From Musa acuminata AAA Group (Eukaryota; Streptophyta; Magnoliopsida; Zingiberales; Musaceae): a stretch of 64,000 nt of DNA. Position numbers and translations under genes: made by a program. Within the stretch, counting starts at the first letter, position 1. Each line of letters begins with the position of its first letter. The notes below the pieces were generated by a model. That model had not been told where the DNA came from and searched no databases. It was given only the letters and a program-made list of their open reading frames with translations. The stretch is taken from NCBI RefSeq assembly GCF_036884655.1, contig NC_088345.1, positions 22,663,001 through 22,727,000 of the forward strand. Reading direction: 5' to 3'. Shown here piece after piece: positions 56,667-64,000 of this stretch.

Positions 56667-57298
56667 ATGGTTTTATTTTCGAAGAAGTATATGTCGAACA
56701 ACCTCCCGGATTTGAAAATTCTCTTCTTCCTAATCATGTATTCAAATTGACTAAGGCTCTCTATGGCTTAAAACAAGGTCCTAAAGCTTGGTATGAAAGG
56801 CTTAGTTCCTTTCTTATTTTAAATAATTTTACCAAAGGCAAGGTTGATACTACATTGTTTGTTAAACATTTTGAAAATAATTTTCTTATTGTGCAAATTT
56901 ATGTTGACGATATTATTTTTGGCTCTTCGGATGAATCACTATGTGAATCATTTGCCAAATGTATGAGTCATGAATTTGAAATGAGTTTAATAGGTGAATT
57001 AACTTTCTTTTTAGGATTACAAATCAAACAACTTAGGGATGGTATATTTCTTAACCAATCTAAATATACATTAGAATTGTTAAAACGATTTAATATGGAT
57101 TATTCAAAAGTAATAAACATCCCTATGAGTACTGCGACTAAGTTAGATATGGATGAAAATAGTGAAAATTTCGATCAAAAAACATATAGGGGAATGATAG
57201 GTAGTCTACTCTACCTCACTGCGACTAGACCGGATATTATGTTTAGTGTAGGACTTTGCGCTAGGTTTCAATCAAATCCTAAATTATCTCATACATAG
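56642..57298 (+). pseudogene. RT C-terminus and start of RNase H of element F
   Basis: Continues from [20 protein letters not shown] (first catalytic Asp) through [29 protein letters not shown] (intact YVDD) and [16 protein letters not shown] to [19 protein letters not shown] and [11 protein letters not shown]. It stops there because foreign sequence begins near 57292. RNase H catalytic blocks are missing. The apparent ATG is internal to the polyprotein. Confidence 0.88.
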
Positions 57299-58384
57299 TG
57301 GAAGAATAGAAAAATAAAATCCTAGAATTGCCATAGAAAAGAAGGCTTCATTGTCGTGCAAAAGTTGGTGCACATAAACCCGCGAAACCAAAAAACTGCA
57401 CGTAAGAGAATTACCTAGGGAGATCGAATATCCCTAAAATTCTACAGATATATAGGAGAGGATAAAGGAGGTCAACTATCCTCCTCTATAGCGGTGATCC
57501 ACACGGCATGAGCTATGAAGATGCTCCTTAAATAGCTGCCCAAAACTCTTCTTCGCATGCACCACACAATAAAAAAGGACCTGCCCCTTCTTGCTATCTA
57601 TATGCCCCAAATAGGGGCAATATGTGGAGGAGAGGGAGAGAGGAGAATTAAAAGAGGCAGCCAAAAAGAACCTCTAGCCTATGGGTCTTTGGTTCCCTCT
57701 TATTTATAAAGGCCCCACCACCTATCTAGTGGTGATCCACACAACAAGGCTACAACGATGCCCCTCAAAACTCCTGGTTTGCTATATGAGGATGATAAAG
57801 GAGGAGAATAGGAGATGGCAACCCAAAGAGGCTCTCGCCTATGAAACATTAGTTTCCTCCTATTTATAGAGGTCCCCTATCAATATAACCATAATGGATC
57901 TTACCCTATTGGGTATTGGATCTTCATCCAACTACCCAAGCCTCTTAGATTTGTAGATCTCTATCCAATAATCTCTTATTAGCTCTTATTAGATCTCATC
58001 CATAGGATCTAATAATTCAAGGGCTTATTGGATATCAAATAAAATAGAAGCTCCGGCGGATATCTCATGTCTAGCGGATACTCATAGCAACGCCTATCAT
58101 ATGTGTGTGATCCTCTAGGCCCAATATCGAGCTGGTCATAAGTCATACCTATTAGAACTCCTTCTAGCTTAATGAATTATTATCTCTATAATAATTCACT
58201 CGACTCATCGATTGTGGACGTACTAGGCTACTATGTCGCAGTCCCCAAATGATACAGGGGAATCTAATCCATTGGACTTGTCTATCCTCAGTTACCATAT
58301 ACCTATAGTCTTTCATCCATATAATATCCCAAAGATTATATACCGGGCATGATACTGTCAGACCCATACGGTTTCTATTCTAGT
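57293..58384 (-). mobile_element. Truncated A-type LTR with duplicated promoter segment
   Basis: Collinear with the solo LTR at 27662-29154 from about 35 bp inside its end (GTGGAAGAATAG versus GCGGAAGAACAAG) to about TTTCTATTCTAGT, then lost. It holds two copies of a segment containing GGTGATCCACAC and a minus-strand TATA (TTTATAAAGG near 57706, and CTATTTATAGAGG near 57863). Other A-type LTRs have one. No target duplication seen. Confidence 0.75.
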
Positions 58385-59431
58385 ATGAAAATGAAAAGAA
58401 AGAAACCAACTTTCACGTCTTATATAGGAAAAGAATTTGGGAAATTTTTTAGAACTAGTAATGGAGGAGGGCGATGTAGAAACTCATTAAGTAAGACATC
58501 CATGGTTTAAGCCAAAGTTGCAATCTTCATCAAACTAAATGAAATCCGGTGAGGAAGTTTTGATGTGTTCTGGTGAGTAATGGAGGATAGATCTAGGCAT
58601 CCGTAGACAAAAAGAGTTTGAAAGCTAGAACAGAGGCTCAAGATGCCTAGCGGAGTGGAGATCCTTCGGGCCAGGATCAAGCGGCCATGGTGGAACATCA
58701 GGGGGTAGTGATGGGGAGACAATAGGAGGAGATTGGAAGGAAGACGTCAAACTTCACTTGACCTCGCTGGGAGGAAATCTAGATGTAACTTAAAATGGTT
58801 CAACAACTTGGTACTTGTGTGGAGTTTTTGGAACAAAAATGTTCCTTTCTACACTCTAGGAGTCCTTGCAATATCGTATCAAGTTGTAATCTTTTAATAT
58901 AATAATAAGATCCAAGAATTTGTGTTGTATTATGTTTATCTTACTTTATCCACGAGTTCTGTACGTGTGCGGATGATCAAAACATTTTAACATTATGATC
59001 ATTCAAGTAGGTAGACTTCTTTAATCTTGGTATTTGGCAAATAAGTGTTGTATGAATAAACTAGATAATGCTAAATTTGTGTCAGTAGGGTTGACTGTGA
59101 ATGACATTATGTTCAAGACTTGTAAAGAAAAATCAACTATTCACAATGATTATAGACATGGGACTTGTAAGTTCTTCGAGTGTGTCTCCTTGATGATTTG
59201 GATATGGGATATAACCAAGATCATTCCTCAAAAGAAAACACAACTCAAGTAGCTATAATACAAACGTCGGAGTTTAGGAGGACAGGCACACAACCACTTT
59301 GGATCACATCTTTTGCAAGAGAAGTATGAAGTATATAAGATTATATTATTTCTTGAGTTGTTAACATCAGGAATAAAAGTAACTTTGACATTGTTTGTAT
59401 GAGCTACGACAACCCAAGTCAAACACTTAGG
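58385..59431. other. About 1 kb without recognised gene or element
   Basis: Moderate AT content. A 71-codon minus frame (58507-58722) and other short frames show no domain. It lies just downstream of the EIL pseudogene on the minus strand, so part of it may be former 3' flank of that gene. Nothing more can be supported. Confidence 0.5.
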
Positions 59432-60553
59432 TCAGTTGCCGAAATCTTTGGACCAGTCATATTCATCCAGTTCATGAAATGAATCTGGTAGTCGACTAGG
59501 TTGGTCCATGGTTGAGAAGTAAGAAGCGGAACCAATGTCAAAATCTTGCCCAAAGATAGATTCAAAAGATACTGTTTCATTACTAGGGAAGATCTGAGGT
59601 TGCACTGAGTTGGCAAGTTCTTCGGTGACGCTTGTCCCCATCATATCTTCTTGAACTGAACTTGTAAAAACAGGATCTATTTCTATCTTCATCGCTTCCG
59701 GGAGAGGAGCTTGGTCTTCGTTTAGTCATGTCTCGAAGAGATTCATGTCAGAACTGGAAGTTCCTTGATGTCTCATCTCGATCACTCCACTCGGAAGGAC
59801 AGGATTATCATCCACCACAGGCAAACAGGAACCATATGGATTTGACAGTGGCTGATTGCCATGAGAAACTGAAGCTACACAATGATGAATATGTGCGAAG
59901 TTATCTTGGTGAATGCTTCCGCGAGGTTGATCTTGAGGTCCAAGTTCATTCTGTCTAGTAAACATGTTCACATCCATGGCCAAGCACTGCGTCACGTTCA
60001 TGGATTCCTCCTGCATGGCCTCCGAGATAGGCTGCCCAACGATATTGGAAGTGAATGCATCCCCCACTGCTTCCCTGCAGCTTTTCCCCTCCATTGATGG
60101 AGGAGGTGGAGGAGCATTATGTTGGAGCCCGAAATATTTCTTCAGTTCACGTCTAATAACAGCGTTCAGTATGTCGACTTCCTTCGCTGTAATCTTATCT
60201 TGGAGGCCCTTCGACTTCTCTATGAGCCGTTGGATTTTCGCTACGTCCGGCAATAAGTGCTTGATGACCGCGATCAGGACGCTTACTTTCCATGCTTTCT
60301 TCAGGTCATGCGGCTTCTTGTAGGGTGGAGGACTTGGATCCTTGGGCAGGCTCATCTCCCGCCACCACTCCTCCGACATGTTGGGCCACCACGGTGGCGG
60401 AATGCCCTTCTCCAGAGGGAACCTCCGCTGAGGAGGGTCACAGTATGGCATAAAGGCGGATAAAAGCGAACCCAAGGTGGTGTCCTGCAGTTCCTGCAAT
60501 GCCTCAGGTACGGAGGACTCCGAGGTGTTCTCCTTCCTATGACGTTCGTGCAG
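59432..60553 (-). pseudogene. EIN3-like (EIL) transcription factor, 5'-truncated, one internal stop
   Basis: EIN3/EIL proteins are plant nuclear DNA-binding factors that act in ethylene signalling, or in sulfur response for the EIL3/SLIM1 branch. The frame enters at [15 protein letters not shown] (about 60499) and keeps the second half of the DNA-binding domain: [58 protein letters not shown] long C-terminal region follows with a Pro run. TGA at 59726-59728 interrupts it; the same frame continues to a stop at 59432-59434, ending DEYDWSKDFGN. About 350 codons are present, against roughly 600 in full-length family members. The N-terminal part (acidic region and first basic domains) is missing; upstream there is a TAG (60554-60556) and then, at 60564, the Tork-like LTR. 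No host intron signs are clear. Pseudogene confident, subfamily uncertain. Confidence 0.85.
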
Positions 60554-60563
60554 CTATCCCTCG

Positions 60564-61236
60564 TGTTGGGTCTAGTCCATACGTGGACTTAGATAATTTG
60601 GATCATAAACCTAAATCAACTAATTGAATATTAGAGAGAACGAAATTAAGATGAGATTAGAGTAAGAGCGTCAAGCGTGCGACGGCGTGCAGAAAAAAGG
60701 AGAGAAAGTAAGGTTTCTGAGTTTTTCTGCTAGATGATCGGTGGTCAAACGTTGTCAGTTTTGGCCCAAATTTTATGTAGAGAATCCTTGCAGCAAACTC
60801 TACAATCCTAACGGTGTTGATCTGCAGTTTACCCTCTCTAAGGTATTTTCCTGTGATATCTATTTTGTGAGACCTATGATTCTCTTTGGAGGAGATACAC
60901 CTATGTGCTGAAGATATGTTATTCTTGAGCCAAGATCTATGTTCTTGATGTTATTCTGATCCTCTAGTTATTTTAGAGAAGACCTACTGTAAACCTGTTA
61001 TCATTATTATTGATAGTGGAAGTTTGAGGTGGACTACGGTCCCGTGGTTTTTCCCACATTGGGTTTTCCATGTTAAAAGATTTGGTCTCATTGTGTGATT
61101 GATTTTTGCTCTATTATTTATGCTGTGTTAATTAATATTAGCATTTTGATATCAAGTTGGTATTTTGATGAGGAACCTATTTTGATACACAAAGAGGGAA
61201 AAGAATTGTTCCGCATTAACAGGTTTCTTCCCAACA
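60564..61236 (+). repeat. Tork-like 5' LTR (673 bp)
   Basis: TGTTGGGTCTAGTCC to TTCTTCCCAACA. Its pair should lie beyond the window. Confidence 0.88.
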
Positions 61237-61238
61237 AG

Positions 61239-61250
61239 TGGTATCAGAGC
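61239..61250 (+). other. Primer-binding site of the Tork-like element
   Basis: TGGTATCAGAGC two bases after the LTR. Confidence 0.9.
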
Positions 61251-61289
61251 ATCAGGTTGTTTGGTGCTAGTTTTTCTTGTGTGATTGAT

Positions 61290-62522
61290 ATGGAGTCTGA
61301 TGGTATGATTAAATTGAACTCATCAAATTATTTCACTTGGAGGCGTCTGATGAAAGATTTGCTCTATTGCAAAGATTTGTATAAGCCTATCAAGGTTAAA
61401 GATAAACCTTCTATTATGGACGATGAAGAATGGGAAGTTCAACATAGAAAAGCTATTGCCTATATTAGAAGATGGATGGATATAAACTTGCATGAGCATA
61501 TTTCAGATGAAATCAGAGCTGATGTTGTTTGGCAAAGGTTAGAAAATCTCTTTGCGAAAAAGACAATGGGAAATAGAATTTCTTTCCTCAGAAGGCTTGT
61601 AAATTTGAAGTATAAAGATGGTGGTAACATTGTTGAGCACATAAGCCTATTTCAGAGTCTTGCAAACAAGTTGGTTGATATGAAAATGAATATAGATGAT
61701 GAGATGCAGGGATTATTAATTCTCAACTCTTTACCAGAAAGTTGCGAAACGTATGTAGTGACTATTTGTAACTCCACGCCAGAGGGAACTCTAACTATTG
61801 ATATGGTTAAAGACAGTTTGCTAAATGAAGATGCAAGAAGGAAAAAACAGGGTGAATCTTCTTCTAGTGCATTTGTTACTGAAAAACAAGAAAGACGTGG
61901 AAGAAGTCATAGCAGAAATTCATATGGTTATAGAGGAAGATCCAAGTCTAGAAGAGATATCAAATGTTTTCACTGTAATAGGCCAGGTCACATGAAGAAT
62001 GAGTGTAGGTTTTGGAAGCGAGAACAGAATGAAATGAAGAAAAATGAGAAAGAGACCAATACAGTTGATGCTGAAGGTAATATCACTATTGTTTGTGATG
62101 AAGGTTGTGTTAGCCTTATAGCTCAGGACAGTAATTGGGTAATTGACTCTGGTACTTCATTTCATGTTACTTCTCATGGTGATTTCTTTAGATCTTACAC
62201 TGCTGGTGATTTTGGTAATGTCAAAATGGGAAACAACGGTACATCTAAGATTGTGGGTATTGGAGATATTTGCTTGAAGACCAGTATTGGGAGCAAATTG
62301 ATACTCAAAGATGTAAGGCATGTTCCAGATATTCGTCTTAACTTGATATCTACAGGTAGACTTGATGATGAGGGCTTTGCACAATATTTTGGTAAAAGTA
62401 AATGGAGACTCACTAAAGGTTCTCTAATTGTGGCAAAAGGAAAGAAGATAACTCTTTTTATGTCATGGAAGCTAAGCTACACAAAGGAGAGATTAATGCA
62501 ATTCGAAAAGGTGAAAGTATAG
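61290..62522 (+). pseudogene. Gag and protease of the Tork-like element
   Basis: The frame is also open upstream, but the ATG at 61290 (MESDGMIKLNSSNYFTW) is the usual Gag start for this family. Gag motifs: WRRLMKDLLYCKDLY, KAIAYIRRWMDINLHEHI, WQRLENLFAKKTMGNRISFLRRL, LLILNSLPESCETYV. A basic Arg/Ser stretch precedes an intact zinc knuckle CFHCNRPGHMKNEC (61965-62006). Protease follows with NWVIDSGTSFHVTS (D-S-G), VKMGNNGTSKIVGIGDI and DVRHVPDIRLNLISTGRL. A frameshift between about 62440 and 62500 moves the next part into another frame, so Gag and protease themselves are intact while the polyprotein is broken. Confidence 0.88.
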
Positions 62523-64000
62523 ATCTTTGGCATAAGAGGCTTGGACATATCAGCGAGAAGGGACTTCAAACTCTTGCTAGAAAGCAGTTCTTACCAGAGT
62601 TGCAAGGTATATCTCTTAAATCTTGTGATCATTGCTTAGTTGGAAAAACACATAGAGTTGCATTTCAGACATATTCATCATCTAGAAGATCTGATGTTAT
62701 TGATTTAGTTCATACTGATGTTTGTACTATGCAAACTAGAACTCTTGGAGGTGCTCTTTATTTTGTTACTTTTATTGATGACCATTCTAGAAAAGTTTGG
62801 GCTTTTGCTTTGAAATCTAAAGACTAGGTACTCGATGCTTTCAAGGAGTTTCATGTCAATGTTGAAAGAGAAACTAGCAGAAAGCTAAAGTGTGTTCGAT
62901 CGGATAATGGTGGCGAGTACAGGGGTCCTTTTGAGAATTATTGCAGGTTCCATGACATCAGGCTTGAGAAAATAGTTCCTAAAACTCCTCAGCAGAACGG
63001 GGTGGTAGAAAGGATGAACAGAACCATTGAAGAAAGGATTAGGTGTATGCTTTCCCACGCCAAGTTACCAAAGTCATTTTGGGGGGAGGCTATGAGAACT
63101 ACAGTTGACCTGATAAATCTTTCTTCATCAGTTCCTCTGCAAGGTGATGTTCCAAATAGAGTATGAAGAGGAAAAGATATATCTTATAATCATTTGAGAG
63201 TCTTTGGGTGTAAAGCATTTGTTCATATTCCCAAAGATGAGAGGTCCAAGCTTGATAATAAGGCAAAAGCATGTATCTTCTTGGGATATGGTCATGAAGA
63301 GTTTGGGTACAGATTATAGGATCCAGTGAACAAGAAGATTATTAGAAGTAGAGATGTTGTGTTTCTTGAAGACCAATTGTTTGATGATGGTGATAATGTT
63401 GAGAAGCCAGAAACCTCTGTTTATATTCCTTGGAGTTTGGGTCCAGTTCCTTCACCTGTAGTTCATGATGATCATGGGGGAGATGAACAAGAAGATTGTG
63501 GTGAGAATTCTAGTGATGATACACCTACAGTTGATGATGCTGAACCAACTGAACAGACACCTCCACCACCAGTTGAGATTCCATTAAGAAGATCCACTAG
63601 AGAGCGACAACCCTCTACCAGATATCCTCCACATGAGTATGTTATACTTACTGACGGGGGAGAGCCAGAAACTTACCAAGAAGCTATTCTACATGAGAAT
63701 AAGAATGAGTGGGTTAATGCCATGCAAGAAGAGATGAGATCCTTGCTTGAGAACCATACCTATGACTTGGTAAAGTTGCCCAAAGAGAAGAAAGCTCTCA
63801 AGAATAAGTGAGTTTATAAATTGAAGACTGAAAATAATAGCTCACAACAAAGATACAAGGCACGACTAGTTGTGAAAGGATTCAGTCAGAAGAAAGGTAT
63901 TGACTTTGAAGAAATATTTTCTCCGGTTGTGAAAATGTCCTCTATCCGAGTTGTTCTTGGTTTGGCTGCCCGCTTGAATTTAGAAGTTGAGCAACTTGAT
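62465..64000 (+). pseudogene. Integrase and RT start of the Tork-like element, four stops
   Basis: Zinc domain: DLWHKRLGHISEKGLQ...CDHCLVGKTHR. Core: VHTDVCTMQ (first Asp), TFIDDHSRKVW (second Asp), [24 protein letters not shown] (Glu). Then SFWGEAMRTTVDLI, VFGCKAFVHIPKDERSKLD and FLGYGHEEFGYR, an acidic and Pro-rich linker with RRSTRERQPSTRY, and the RT start (WVNAMQEEM, YKARLVVKGFSQKKGIDFEE) cut by the window end. In one frame there are TAG 62825-62827, TGA 63164-63166, TAG 63317-63319 and TGA 63809-63811. At least two replace codons that are Gln or Trp in relatives. The RT catalytic box is outside. Confidence 0.86.

Larger units (their letters stand above)
51895..57292 (+). mobile_element. 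SIRE-like Copia element F, lacking its 3' end
   Basis: 5' LTR, PBS, gag, protease, integrase, RT and part of RNase H. It stops at QSNPKLSH, where B continues [11 protein letters not shown], and joins a truncated A-type LTR. The rest of RNase H, the PPT and the 3' LTR are absent. Decayed by stops and frameshifts. Confidence 0.88.
60564..64000 (+). mobile_element. Tork/Tnt1-like Copia element, running off the window
   Basis: 5' LTR (60564-61236), PBS, then gag-protease-integrase-RT in one frame apart from one shift, to the window end. LTR ends are perfect TGTTGGG/CCCAACA. Gag and integrase wording, and the LTR text GGACTACGGTCCCGTGGTTTTTCCCACATTGGG, are typical of Tnt1-like Tork elements. It is inserted in opposite orientation directly upstream of the EIL fragment, after CCTCG (60559-60563); the right target copy is outside. 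Confidence 0.88.

Noticed and set aside
58507..58722. 71-codon minus frame near the EIL remnant
   Set aside because: Short, no recognisable motif, and no supporting context.

Overview
This window is nuclear DNA of a flowering plant, dense in retrotransposons. Long LTR elements carry plant-type Copia and Gypsy polyproteins. Every primer-binding site I can find is TGGTATCAGAGC (initiator methionine tRNA) or close to it. The one host gene remnant is an EIN3-like (EIL) transcription factor, a family found in land plants. A monocot seems plausible, but the species cannot be fixed by reading. No intact host gene, tRNA, rRNA or CRISPR array was seen.

Layout. 1-1107 and 14254-14569: a GC-rich region and the split 5' LTR of a minus-strand element (Z), with a 40-bp tandem array of PBS plus LTR end. 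1103-14258: a gag-only, pol-less element in the unusual form LTR-internal-LTR-internal-LTR, with one 5-bp target duplication (ATAAT) around the whole. 14570-20824: an LTR scrap and a decayed Copia element (A) with its 3' LTR. 20825-25417: a second, older gag-only element (C). 25413-43194: a nest. A solo A-type LTR (target site CCAAT) holds an almost complete SIRE-like Copia element on the minus strand (B, GTTCA). B's two LTRs hold, respectively, another solo A-type LTR (AGGTT) and a whole Gypsy element with a chromodomain-like tail (GAGAA). 43355-57292: a chain of interrupted LTR elements: an LTR scrap (G), D (plus), E (minus) and F (plus). E is unusual because its gag-pol space is occupied by a foreign reading frame. 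About 57292-58384: a truncated minus-strand A-type LTR. 59432-60553: the EIL pseudogene (minus). 60564-64000: a Tork/Tnt1-like Copia element (plus) that sits in the 5' part of the EIL sequence and runs off the window.

How the parts relate. The gag-only elements share LTR ends (TGTTGAATC...CCTAACA), PBS, polypurine tract, a hairpin before that tract and Gag homology with the gag-pol SIRE-like elements B, D and F. They are best read as non-autonomous partners that needed enzymes from relatives of B. All coding regions seen carry stops, frameshifts or deletions except the 476-residue RT-RNase H frame of B. Order of insertion can be read from target duplications. The main points of interest are the three-LTR element, element E, the PBS array, the copy-number-variable GC-rich hairpin modules in U3, and the conserved hairpin next to the polypurine tract.
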